Below are positions 5,790 through 12,531 of a DNA stretch of 14,646 bases, piece after piece. Numbering within the stretch: position 1 is the first letter of the stretch; every line of letters begins with the position of its first letter. Source of the stretch: Methanobacteriota archaeon. GTDB lineage: Archaea; Hydrothermarchaeota; Hydrothermarchaeia; Hydrothermarchaeales; JACQPM01. Made by a program: the position numbers and the translations under genes. The notes beneath the pieces were generated by a model, which worked only from the letters and a program-made list of their open reading frames with translations, was not told the DNA's origin and ran no database searches. Where the stretch lies: NCBI GenBank assembly GCA_016207475.1, contig JACQPM010000062.1:1-14646 (forward strand), written 5' to 3'.

Positions 5790-7553
5790 ATGATGGAAGA
5801 GGACGTCGATACCAGGCAGGAGGTAGCCAGGAAGTACCGGGCCGCCCTGGCAAAGATAAAGGCCGAGGGGAGGACCCACGAGCTGAGGGACGTCCTCGAT
5901 GCCAAGTCCCTGAAGGCCCTCAAGGCAGAGAAGGAGGGGGTCCTGGACCTCACCCTGAAGGTCCGCTCCCTCAAGATGGCCGGGAGGGACGTCCGGAGGG
6001 GGAATATAAACGTAGTCCGCCTCCTGAGCGACGTCCTCAGGACCACCCTGGGCCCCAGAGGGATGGACAAGCTGGTGAAGGACTCCTTCGGCTTTGTCAC
6101 CCTCTCCAACGACGGGAAGACCCTCTTGGAGGAGATGCACCCCCAGCACCCCATGGGGGATATAGTTTACAGGCTGGCGAAGGCCCAGGACGCCAACGTG
6201 GGCGATGGGACTACGACGGTCATCATACTCCTGGGAGAGCTCCTCAAGGCGGCCGACAAGCTCCTCACCCAGAAGGTCCACCCCACCACCATAATAGACG
6301 GCTACAAGAGGGCCCTGGACGAGACCCTAAGGACCTACGAGGAGCTCGCCAAGAGGGTGGACCCCGAGGACGATGCCCTCTTGCAGAGGGTAATAGCCAC
6401 CTCCATCTCCGGCCGGATAACTGACCGGGAGGCAGAGAAGATCTCCGGCCTGATCCTGGAGGCAGGGAAGGCGGTGATGGAGGCAGATGGAGACGGATAC
6501 AGCCTGGACGAGAAGGACATCTACCTGGAGGTGAAGAAAGGGGGGAGCATAGGGGACTCGAAGGTCTTCCCTGGGGTGGCCATCTTCAGGAAGGTGGACC
6601 ATCCCAACATGCCGAGCAGGATCGATGACGCCAGTATAGCTGTCCTGGAGTTCCCCCTGGAGATGGTCAAGGGCGATACCATGGGGAAGGTGGTGGTCCA
6701 GAGGGCCGGGGACATCGAGAGGTTTCTGGGTGAGGAGAGGGCGCTGATGGACGGGTGGGTGCAGCTCTTCCTGGACGCAGGTACCAACGTGGTGGTCTCC
6801 AAGAGGGGGGTAAGCGAGTACGTCGTCCAGAGGCTGGTGCGGAACGGGGTCATCGTGATATCCAATACCCTCAAGTTCGACATCGAGCGCCTTGCAAGGG
6901 CCACGGGGGCGATGGTCCTCTACGCCATAAGCGATCTCAACGAGAGCTACTTGGGCAGGGCGGAGGTGGTGGAGGAGAAGGAGGTCTGGAAGGGCCTCAA
7001 GATGACCTTCTTCGACGGGTGCAAGAATGGGAAGCTCGTCACGATATTCATCAGGGGGGGCACCGACCGGACCGTGGACGAGGTGGAGAGGACGGTGAAG
7101 GACGGGGTGAGCGTCCTGAAGAAGGTCCTGAGAGAGGGGCTGATGATCCCGGGAGGCGGCGCGCCTGAGGCCGAGGCCGCCATGAGGCTCCGGCGCCTGG
7201 CCAGGGGTATAGAGGGGAGGGAGCAGCTGGCCGTGGAGGCCTTCGCCGACGCCCTGGAGGTCGTCCCCAAGACCCTGGCCGAGAACGCGGGGAAGAATCC
7301 TCTGGATGCCATCCTGGACCTGAGGAAACTCCACCACGAGGGGAAGAGGACCCACGGCATAGAGGGGATCTCGGGGGAGGCGAAGGAGATGTTCTCTGAG
7401 GGGATCGTCGACACCCTGGGGGTCAGGGCCCATGCCCTCAGGCTGGCCTGCGAGAACGCGACCTCCCTCCTGAGGATAGACGATATAATCCAGGTGAAGA
7501 AGATAGCGAAGGTCGCCTCAGGGGATAAGAAAGATAGTATGGTAGAGCTCTAG
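5790..7553 (+). CDS. Thermosome (group II chaperonin) subunit, divergent, with N-terminal extension
   Basis: A 587-aa group II chaperonin, the ATP-driven double-ring folding machine of the archaeal cytosol. Seen: LRTTLGPRGMDKLV (83-96), SNDGKTLLEE (106-115) with the equatorial aspartate, VGDGTTTVIILLGELL (137-152), a full apical domain including DAGTNVVVSKRG (329-340) and ARATGAMVLYAI (369-380), KDGVSV (437-442) with the second catalytic aspartate, and REQLAVEAFADALEVVPKTL (477-496). Oddities: residues 1-60 are a charged helical segment (MMEEDVDTRQEVARKYRAAL and beyond), placing the LRTTLGP motif some 40 residues later than in standard thermosomes. NDGK replaces NDGA, KDG replaces the usual DA, and the Gly/Met-rich tail is missing. 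ATG 5790 or 5793 may start it; AAGGG lies upstream and TTTATC near 5748 is the likely TATA box. This is probably a specialised paralogue rather than the main thermosome. Confidence 0.93.
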   Translation: MMEEDVDTRQEVARKYRAALAKIKAEGRTHELRDVLDAKSLKALKAEKEGVLDLTLKVRSLKMAGRDVRRGNINVVRLLSDVLRTTLGPRGMDKLVKDSFGFVTLSNDGKTLLEEMHPQHPMGDIVYRLAKAQDANVGDGTTTVIILLGELLKAADKLLTQKVHPTTIIDGYKRALDETLRTYEELAKRVDPEDDALLQRVIATSISGRITDREAEKISGLILEAGKAVMEADGDGYSLDEKDIYLEVKKGGSIGDSKVFPGVAIFRKVDHPNMPSRIDDASIAVLEFPLEMVKGDTMGKVVVQRAGDIERFLGEERALMDGWVQLFLDAGTNVVVSKRGVSEYVVQRLVRNGVIVISNTLKFDIERLARATGAMVLYAISDLNESYLGRAEVVEEKEVWKGLKMTFFDGCKNGKLVTIFIRGGTDRTVDEVERTVKDGVSVLKKVLREGLMIPGGGAPEAEAAMRLRRLARGIEGREQLAVEAFADALEVVPKTLAENAGKNPLDAILDLRKLHHEGKRTHGIEGISGEAKEMFSEGIVDTLGVRAHALRLACENATSLLRIDDIIQVKKIAKVASGDKKDSMVEL

Positions 7554-7843
7554 AGGACGATCAGCTTCCCGAACTTCCCGGCGGTGAGCTGTGGTTTACC
7601 TCTGAACTCGCCCACGTACCCGTTCTCTATCTGTATCTTCGAGCCTTCCTGGACCTTGTCTATGTCCTCGTTCCATATAGAGAGGTCTATCTCTCCAGAG
7701 TCGTCCTTGATGACCACCGTGGCAACCCTCCCGGACTTCCCGAACTTCTGGAATTCCCTCGTCTCCCCCATCTTCACGATCTCCGCTTCCAGGGTCACCT
7801 TCCCCTGGCCAGCCTTCAGTTCTACAATCTTCACTATAATCAC
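7550..7843 (-). CDS. Single-OB-fold ssDNA/RNA-binding protein (crenarchaeal SSB / SOSS-B-like)
   Basis: A 97-aa protein made of one OB fold: strands KVTLEAEIVKMGETREF (15-31), RVATVVIKDDSGEIDLSIWN (39-58), a linker EDIDKVQEGSKIQIENGYV (59-77), and a final strand block RGKPQLTAGKFGKLIVL. This is the pattern of crenarchaeal SSB and eukaryotic SOSS-B proteins, which coat single-stranded DNA; W57 and Y76 could stack with bases. No acidic C-terminal tail follows, unlike Sulfolobus SSB, so this may be a compact relative. Two GTG starts are possible: 7843, which sits about 27 nt from a TATA box (leaderless), or 7834, preceded by GAGGGGTG. I chose the first because the spacing matches other genes here. 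Its stop shares CTAG with the chaperonin stop. Confidence 0.85.
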   Translation of the reverse strand: MIIVKIVELKAGQGKVTLEAEIVKMGETREFQKFGKSGRVATVVIKDDSGEIDLSIWNEDIDKVQEGSKIQIENGYVGEFRGKPQLTAGKFGKLIVL

Positions 7844-7865
7844 CCCTCGGACCTCGCCATAAAGG

Positions 7866-7873
7866 AATATAAA
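7866..7873 (-). promoter_or_regulatory. TATA-like box for the OB-fold gene
   Basis: TTTATATT on the minus strand, centred 27 nt from GTG 7843. It lies in the gap after the stop of the upstream zinc-ribbon gene, so the OB-fold gene can be transcribed on its own. Confidence 0.5.
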
Positions 7874-7884
7874 CTTTGTGTAGC

Positions 7885-8226
7885 TCAGCCCATGGCCTTC
7901 TTGATCTTCTCGATGGCATCCAGGAGGAGGGCGATCTGCTGAGGGTCCTTCTCCTCCTCGAACCTCTTCAAGAGCTCCTCCAGCTTCTTCTGGAGGGCCG
8001 CTTCCACCGGCGAGGCCTTGGCCTTCTCAGCCTTCGGCGCCTTCCCCGCCTTGGCCTTCTCCAGCTCCTCCCTCCGCACCTCCAGGGGGCCGCAGTTGGG
8101 GCAGAGGACCTTCCCCCCCTTCTCGAAGAGGGGATACTTGCACTTGCCGCAGTGATACTCCAGCATCGTGGCCTTGGAGAGGAGGAGCTCCGCCATCTCC
8201 TTCAGCTTCTTCTCGTCAGTGGTCAT
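7885..8226 (-). CDS. Zinc-ribbon protein of the Sjogren's syndrome/scleroderma autoantigen 1 (p27) family
   Basis: A 113-aa protein. Residues 1-23 form an amphipathic helix (EMAELLLSKATMLEYHC region). A zinc ribbon follows: C26-G-K-C29 and C42-P-N-C45, spaced as in the autoantigen p27 family. A Lys/Ala/Glu-rich linker with KAPKAEKAKA (about 62-71) follows, then a C-terminal helix pair ending DAIEKIKKAMG. The archaeal members have no established biochemical role that I can name. ATG 8226 is chosen because a TATA-like box (8246-8254) sits about 24 nt upstream; longer upstream reading would run antisense into the UPF0147 gene. Neighbours are the OB-fold gene downstream and UPF0147 divergently upstream. 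Confidence 0.88.
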   Translation of the reverse strand: MTTDEKKLKEMAELLLSKATMLEYHCGKCKYPLFEKGGKVLCPNCGPLEVRREELEKAKAGKAPKAEKAKASPVEAALQKKLEELLKRFEEEKDPQQIALLLDAIEKIKKAMG

Positions 8227-8245
8227 AGGAAGGCAACCCCGCAGG

Positions 8246-8277
8246 TTTTTATACTCTCTCTTCCTACTCTTTAAAAG
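8246..8277. promoter_or_regulatory. Divergent promoter between the zinc-ribbon and UPF0147 genes
   Basis: TATAAAAA on minus (8246-8253) is about 24 nt from ATG 8226. For the plus strand either the same block (TTTTTATA, start site near 8276, leaving GGAGGT inside a short leader) or TTTAAAAG at 8270-8277 (about 22 nt from ATG 8296, nearly leaderless) could serve. The sequence alone cannot decide. Only about 70 bp separate the two genes. Confidence 0.5.
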
Positions 8278-8295
8278 CTTATGGAGGTATGCCTT

Positions 8296-8556
8296 ATGGG
8301 CGAGAACAAGAAGCTCCTGCAGATCGTGGAGGTGCTCAACCAGGTCATCGAGGATACTTCCGTCCCCAGGAATATAAGGAGGTCCGCCGAGGAGGCCCGG
8401 AATACCCTTCTCAACGAGAAGGAGGAGATCGGGGTCAGGGTCGGCTCCGCCATCTACATCCTCGAGGAGATCAGCAACGACAGGAACCTCCCGACCCACG
8501 CCAGGACCCTCATCTGGAACGTGTCCAGCGAGCTCGAGACGGTGAAGCTCGGCTGA
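8296..8556 (+). CDS. UPF0147 family protein
   Basis: An 86-aa all-helical protein that matches the archaeal UPF0147 family along its length: ENKKLLQIVEVLNQVIEDTS (3-22), VPRNIRRSAEEARNTLLNEK (23-42), then VRVGSAIYILEEISNDRNLP and the conserved-looking HARTLIWNVSSELETVK end. The family has no known function; it is small, cytosolic and widespread in archaea. ATG 8296 is preferred over ATG 8281 because GGAGGT (8283-8288) lies 7 nt before it and the family begins here. Its stop shares one base with the start of the 174-aa gene (TGATG), so the two are probably co-translated. Confidence 0.92.
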   Translation: MGENKKLLQIVEVLNQVIEDTSVPRNIRRSAEEARNTLLNEKEEIGVRVGSAIYILEEISNDRNLPTHARTLIWNVSSELETVKLG

Positions 8557-9080
8557 TGAAGAATCAGATCCTCTACATCGTGGGAGAACTGGGCCTGGCC
8601 CTCCCGGAGGAGCTCCGCCTCGTCCTGGCCCAGCACTTCGGGGGGCTCAATGAGGGGACCTTCGATGAGAACCTGAGAGAGCTGGAGGGGGAAGGGGCCC
8701 TCTTCAGGCTCCTCCCCGGGGAGAACAGCCTCAACCAGGAGGGCTTCATCCTGGGGCCCGAGGCCCTGGTCGGGGAGTCCTTCGGACTGAAGAGGCTCAT
8801 GGTGGAGAACGGCCTGGCCTACCGGGGGGAGGCAGTTGACTGGAGCACATTCTCAGCCAGGCTCCTGGAGGGGACCATGGGGGAGGTCAGGGAGCTGAGG
8901 GAGGACATCTTGAAGAGGTACGAGGATCCCAAGAGGCTGGAGATGAGGTACTTCGACCTGTCCCTGCGGTACCACGCCATCTACGGCTTCTTCTTCGAGA
9001 GGCACGACCCGAGTTTCCTGGCCCCCTACGCCGAGGCCCTCAGGGAGTGCCGGGACTATTTGGCCAAGATGCAGCCGTAA
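8556..9080 (+). CDS. 174-aa hypothetical protein coupled to UPF0147
   Basis: ATG 8556 overlaps the UPF0147 stop by one base, and the frame runs 174 codons. The product is acidic and largely helical, without membrane segments, cysteine clusters or nucleotide motifs. The N-terminal part, QILYIVGELGLALPEELRLV (4-23) followed by FDENLRELEGEGALFRLLPG (36-55 region), resembles a small winged-helix layout. The C-terminal part is a helical bundle with an aromatic patch, RYFDLSLRYHAIYGFFFERH. I do not recognise the family. Translational coupling suggests a product that works with UPF0147, but this is only positional evidence. Confidence 0.82.
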   Translation: MKNQILYIVGELGLALPEELRLVLAQHFGGLNEGTFDENLRELEGEGALFRLLPGENSLNQEGFILGPEALVGESFGLKRLMVENGLAYRGEAVDWSTFSARLLEGTMGEVRELREDILKRYEDPKRLEMRYFDLSLRYHAIYGFFFERHDPSFLAPYAEALRECRDYLAKMQP

Positions 9081-9089
9081 CGCGATACC

Positions 9090-9097
9090 TATTTATC
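9090..9097 (+). promoter_or_regulatory. TATA-like box for the DUF1512 gene
   Basis: TATTTATC lies just after the stop of the 174-aa gene and is centred about 26 nt from ATG 9119. This predicts a leaderless mRNA and decides the start at 9119 rather than an in-frame ATG at 9047. Confidence 0.55.
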
Positions 9098-9118
9098 TCC
9101 CGGCACCCAACGGATACC

Positions 9119-10324
9119 ATGGCCTTCCTGGATCAGGCCCTCACCGGCCAGGTGGTGGGGGCCATCCTCTTCTTCCTCCTCATCTTCATCGTCGGCCCCA
9201 AGTACATGGTATACAAGTATATCAGGGAGATCGAGGAGGTGGCGGAGAGCCTGGAGGACTACGCCAGGGAAGCCAAGGGGGTCATCGTGAAGACGGCCAG
9301 GGGGAGAGGAGCCCCCGCCGGGGATCCCGGAGAGGCGGTGGAGAGGGCCATGGACTTCTTCCTCATACCACCCGTGGACCTCGACCCCTACGGTATTTTA
9401 AGGAAAATAGAGCACCTCCTGGACGAGGCGGAGGCGATGTTCGAGGCCGTGGCGGGGGAGATAGCGCCCCAGAGCGACCCCGTCTGGCGGGCCAATATCG
9501 TCTCCCTCCTCAAGGGGGGCGTGGGCCTCAACACCATCGCCAAGATGGTGAGGCACTTCGTGGAGCTGGTGAAGAAGACGAACAACCTCCAGATGGCCAT
9601 GATGATACAGATGAGCCTCCCCCTCATCAAGAAGGTCGCTGAGGCCCAGAGGAAAGGGGTCGATGCCATCGCCGAGGGGAAGCCCCTGGGCGATGGCGTC
9701 GGTCCCTTGGTGGTGGCCCAGATGATGGATGGCGGATGCAAGACCGCGGCCAAGGACGTCCTATGTTACGAGGGGGAGATGGATGGGCGGAGGGTACTCT
9801 TCCTCAAGGCCGAGGGGCCGGGGGCGAAGCTGGGGAAGATAGGGGAGGGGGTGCGGAGGGTCTGCGAGGGGAGGGAGATAAGCAAGATTATAACCCTGGA
9901 CGCGGGGGTGAAGCTGGAGGGGGAGAGGACAGGGAAGGTGAGCGAGGGGATAGGGGCTGCCATAGGGGACCCTGGGCCCGAGAAGGCCAAGATCGAGGAG
10001 GTGGCCGTGAACATGAACGCCCGCCTGGAGGCTTACATGGTCAAGATGTCGGTGGAGGAGGCGATCTCCCCCATGACCAGGGATATAGGGGAGGCGGCCC
10101 AAAGGGCTAGGGAACTCATAAGGAAGGGGGTCCTCGCGGTACCCGAGGGCTCTACGGTCGTTGTTGTAGGCGTGGGGAACACCTGCGGGATCGGGAACAG
10201 CCGCGGGGAGGTGGAGGGCCTCAAGCTCCCGGAGAGAGAGGAGGAGAAGGTGGAGGAGGGGCTCCTGGACCGGGTGATAAAGGGGATGGTTTCTAAGCCT
10301 GGGAGGAAGAAGGATGAAAGCTAG
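9119..10324 (+). CDS. DUF1512 family archaeal membrane-anchored protein
   Basis: A 401-aa protein. Residues 11-27 form one N-terminal membrane helix (VVGAILFFLLIFIVGPK), followed by a basic KYMVYKYIR segment, so the large remainder is probably cytoplasmic. A helical region (about 33-190) includes SLLKGGVGLNTIAKMVRHFV and LQMAMMIQMSLPLIKKVAEA. The C-terminal half is alpha/beta and glycine-rich: GDGVGPLVVAQMMDG, FLKAEGPGAKLGKIGEGVRR, and STVVVVGVGNTCGIGNSRGE near the end. This layout fits my recollection of the archaeal DUF1512 family, which has no known function. The GDGVGPLV and VGVGNTCGIGN loops look like ligand-binding turns. Its end overlaps the methyltransferase start by 11 nt, so the two are co-expressed. 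The DUF name is from memory. Confidence 0.8.
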   Translation: MAFLDQALTGQVVGAILFFLLIFIVGPKYMVYKYIREIEEVAESLEDYAREAKGVIVKTARGRGAPAGDPGEAVERAMDFFLIPPVDLDPYGILRKIEHLLDEAEAMFEAVAGEIAPQSDPVWRANIVSLLKGGVGLNTIAKMVRHFVELVKKTNNLQMAMMIQMSLPLIKKVAEAQRKGVDAIAEGKPLGDGVGPLVVAQMMDGGCKTAAKDVLCYEGEMDGRRVLFLKAEGPGAKLGKIGEGVRRVCEGREISKIITLDAGVKLEGERTGKVSEGIGAAIGDPGPEKAKIEEVAVNMNARLEAYMVKMSVEEAISPMTRDIGEAAQRARELIRKGVLAVPEGSTVVVVGVGNTCGIGNSRGEVEGLKLPEREEEKVEEGLLDRVIKGMVSKPGRKKDES

Positions 10325-11321
10325 AGAGAGGTTCCTCAAGGTACTGGCAGGGGAGGCGGTCGAAAGGCCGCCTGTCCTGGCCGCCTCCAGCACCGCCACC
10401 CTGGAGCAGATGGACCGCGCCGGCGCCAGCTTCCCCCAGGCCCACCGGGACGCCGATCTCATGGCCAGGCTCGCCTCCGAGGCGCTGGCCCTGGGGCTGG
10501 AGGGTGTGGGGGTCCCATTCTGCCAGACGGTGGAGCTGGAGGTCCTGGGCTGCGAGATCGACTTCGGCAGCGACAGGAGCGCCATCCCCGGGGTGGCCAA
10601 GACCTTCCCAGGCTTCGCCGCTGCCGCCGAGGTCCGAGTGCCAGAGAACCTCCTGAAGAAAGGTAGGATACCGGTGGTCCTGAGGGCCCTGGTGCTCCTG
10701 AAGGAACGCCATGGCGACGTCCCGGTCATCGGGCACGTGAGGGGGCCCTTCTCCGTCGCCTCCAGGCTGAAGGGTTTGGATAAAATGGTGATGATGATGC
10801 TGGAGGACCCCCAGAAGGTGACAGAGTTCGTCGAGGCGACCAGCGCGGTGACCGTCGAGTACGCCGGCGCGATGTTCGACCACGGGGCCGACGCCGTCAC
10901 CATCGAGGAGATGGCGGCCGCCGGGAACATTCTGGGCCCCGACCTCTTCCAGCAGTTCGTCGTACCATCACTCACCGAGGTGATAAAGGGGCTGAAGGGG
11001 CCGGCCATCCTCCACATCTGCGGCTCCAGCGAGAATATCTTGGAGGGGATGGTCTCCACCGGCGCCAAGGTCCTGAGCATAGACAGGAAGACAGACGCGA
11101 AGAGGGCAAAGGAGATCGTGAAAGGACGGGCGGCCCTCATGGGAAATATCGATGCGGCCAGGACCTTGGGCTACGAGGGGCCCGAGGCGGTGCGCCGGGA
11201 AACCTTAGAGGCCCTGGAGGCCGGCTTAAATATAATAGCCCCGGGATGCCTCCTCTCGCCGATCACCAGCTCCGAGAGCATAAGGGCGATGGTGGAGGCG
11301 GTGGTGGGGTATGGGAAGTAG
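10314..11321 (+). CDS. MtaA/MtbA-family (UroD-fold) methylcobamide:thiol methyltransferase
   Basis: A 335-aa TIM-barrel protein of the uroporphyrinogen-decarboxylase superfamily. It starts KARERFLKVLAGEAVERPPV (2-21), as MtaA, MtbA and CmuA-type proteins do. Zinc ligands of the methyltransferase branch are intact: H234-x-C236 in ILHICGSS and C312 in APGCLLSP. Also present are GPFSVASRL (144-152) and MGNIDAARTLGYEGPE (276-291). Such enzymes move a methyl group from a methylated corrinoid protein to a zinc-bound thiol, coenzyme M in methanogens. ATG 10314 overlaps the DUF1512 stop by 11 nt and has GGGAGG seven nt upstream. The methyl acceptor and partner corrinoid protein cannot be read here; RamA in the same window supports corrinoid methyl transfer. 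HemE is unlikely because of the zinc triad. Confidence 0.9.
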   Translation: MKARERFLKVLAGEAVERPPVLAASSTATLEQMDRAGASFPQAHRDADLMARLASEALALGLEGVGVPFCQTVELEVLGCEIDFGSDRSAIPGVAKTFPGFAAAAEVRVPENLLKKGRIPVVLRALVLLKERHGDVPVIGHVRGPFSVASRLKGLDKMVMMMLEDPQKVTEFVEATSAVTVEYAGAMFDHGADAVTIEEMAAAGNILGPDLFQQFVVPSLTEVIKGLKGPAILHICGSSENILEGMVSTGAKVLSIDRKTDAKRAKEIVKGRAALMGNIDAARTLGYEGPEAVRRETLEALEAGLNIIAPGCLLSPITSSESIRAMVEAVVGYGK

Positions 11322-11386
11322 CTATTTTACGACTATAGTGGGAGTCAATGAAACTGCACTTTAGAAGACTAAATGTGGAGTATTAG

Positions 11387-11803
11387 GTGATGGAGATGGT
11401 AGCACCGCGCTCAAAAGAAGCCTTAGTCTTGCTCTTAGTATATGGATTTATTATAATGTCTACACGTTCTATTCTCGTAGGCGGGTATAAAACTGTCATT
11501 ATTGGATTGTTGTTATTTTCTATCCTATATTTTAGATTCGTCCTCCTGTCTAACCGGTGGGATTCATTGAGTTTTGAAGAAAAGAAAGCATGCCGCTTTG
11601 TTTGGTCAGCGTTTATCTCCCAGTCTTTTATCACTACATTGATAGTCATTGTTTTCTTTATTGATTTTTACGCTAAGGAACTTTTTTCTGGTCTATTTTT
11701 AGGGGTAATTGGAAGTATTGCTCTTTTTTTATACGTATACATTAAAAAATCGGAAATCTATTTAGAGGTCGCTTTGAGGGATGGAGGCATCCGCATACGA
11801 TAG
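11387..11803 (+). CDS. AT-rich four-helix membrane protein, unknown (possibly the 5' part of a frameshifted gene)
   Basis: A 138-aa frame that is far more AT-rich than its neighbours. It encodes four apparent membrane helices: about 11-30 (EALVLLLVYGFIIMSTRSIL), 36-55 (TVIIGLLLFSILYFRFVLLS), 72-96 and 99-119. A short charged loop (RWDSLSFEEKKACR) separates helices 2 and 3. GGAG at 11377-11380 is six nt before GTG 11387; ATG 11390 is the alternative start. Base composition and position between convergent core genes suggest acquisition or a fast-evolving locus. Coding fragments continue after the stop in other frames (see next entry), so the stop may be a mutation or assembly error. I do not recognise the family. 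Confidence 0.6.
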   Translation: MMEMVAPRSKEALVLLLVYGFIIMSTRSILVGGYKTVIIGLLLFSILYFRFVLLSNRWDSLSFEEKKACRFVWSAFISQSFITTLIVIVFFIDFYAKELFSGLFLGVIGSIALFLYVYIKKSEIYLEVALRDGGIRIR

Positions 11804-12021
11804 AGTTCTTAACGAAGAGTTCTGCGGAAGAGGTCGACGCGAACTTCACCGACTGGTACATCAACGACATGTCAACATCGCCCTGTTACAGAACGTCATC
11901 GAATCTTTCTTCCTCCGCAACAAGACCCCGCTAGGCGAATCCTATGGCTCAGTGCACAGTTGGCAGCAACATACTTTATTTATCCAATCTTAGTGATGTC
12001 AGTTTACACTACAGATAGTCA
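11795..12021 (+). pseudogene. Frameshifted remnant: soluble segment plus a membrane helix
   Basis: Three adjoining segments in successive frames look like real protein. From about 11797: TIEFLTKSSAEEVDANFTDW then YINDM. From 11871: VNIALLQNVIESFFLRNKTP then LG. From 11936: RILWLSAQLAATYFIYPILV, a clear membrane helix. Adding one base near 11797, 11871 and 11936 would join them to each other and to the upstream four-helix protein, with no repeated or missing residues at the joints. Each shift has the same sign. Possible explanations are decay of a foreign gene, sequencing or assembly error, or, less likely, recoding. Sequence after about 12018 enters the end of a convergent gene. The reading is by eye; the fragments are short. 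Confidence 0.4.
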
Positions 12022-12510
12022 CCACAACTTATTCCCGGACCAGAGCCCCGCCCCCTCGCCCCCCTCCTTCTTCTCCTCGTAGGCCTCGGGCTCCGCGTAC
12101 CTGAGGAGGGTCCCGTAGTCCTCCAGGAGGTGCTCCAGGCTGTTCAGGGCGATCGACTGGGTGAACCTCTTGTGGGCCTCGTAGATTGCGCCTGTGAAGC
12201 CCTTCATCTTGTCCTTCGTGGAGAAGAAGGTCCGCCCGTCGGTGATGGAGAAGAGGAAATCTTTGTCCAAATATCTGCAGAACTCCAGGAGGAAGGTCTG
12301 GACGACGTACCGATTCTTGTACTCGTCCCGGTCCATCTGGGAGAAGAGCCTGATGAAGAGCTTTATCTGCTCCCTCGCGGCCTCCTCGGACCTTATGTCC
12401 TTGTAGAAGTCGTGCTTCCGGCGGAGGTTCGTGAACTCGTCGTTCCCCTTGGGGCTGGTCTCCATCTCGTAGGCCTGTAAGGCGTCCAGCATCTGGTCTT
12501 CCCCGAACAT
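12019..12510 (-). CDS. 163-aa hypothetical protein next to the protease
   Basis: ATG 12510 opens a 163-codon frame 21 bp after the protease stop. The product is hydrophilic and probably helical, with no membrane segment. Features: a charged N-terminal half with RRKHDFYKDIRSEEAAREQI (about 30-49); a hydrophobic helix IKLFIRLFSQM; DKDFLFSITDGRTFFSTKDK (82-101) in the middle; a helix with ALNSLEHLLEDYGTLLRYAE; and a flexible Glu/Lys/Gly tail. I do not recognise it. A TATA box overlapping the protease stop implies that it can be transcribed on its own, without a Shine-Dalgarno site. It may be a regulator or substrate of the protease, but only position suggests this. Confidence 0.78.
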   Translation of the reverse strand: MFGEDQMLDALQAYEMETSPKGNDEFTNLRRKHDFYKDIRSEEAAREQIKLFIRLFSQMDRDEYKNRYVVQTFLLEFCRYLDKDFLFSITDGRTFFSTKDKMKGFTGAIYEAHKRFTQSIALNSLEHLLEDYGTLLRYAEPEAYEEKKEGGEGAGLWSGNKLW

Positions 12511-12531
12511 GGAGGATACTGGGCCCTCTGG

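Noticed and set aside
8227..8499. N-terminal extension of the zinc-ribbon protein up to 8499
   Set aside because: It would lie antisense to the well-supported UPF0147 gene, and the TATA box at 8246-8254 places the start at 8226.
10314..11321. Uroporphyrinogen decarboxylase (HemE) for the UroD-fold protein
   Set aside because: The HxC...C zinc triad and the MtaA/MtbA-like N-terminus fit the methyltransferase branch; HemE lacks these.
11348..11386. A 12-codon frame ending directly before GTG 11387, a possible leader peptide
   Set aside because: Too short to judge; no ribosome site or attenuator-like structure is evident, so chance is the simplest explanation.
11781..11993. Independent 70-aa gene from ATG 11781
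   Set aside because: Its first half (CGRGRRELHRLVHQRH) reads like an off-frame translation; only the later part looks like protein, which fits a frameshifted remnant better than a separate gene.
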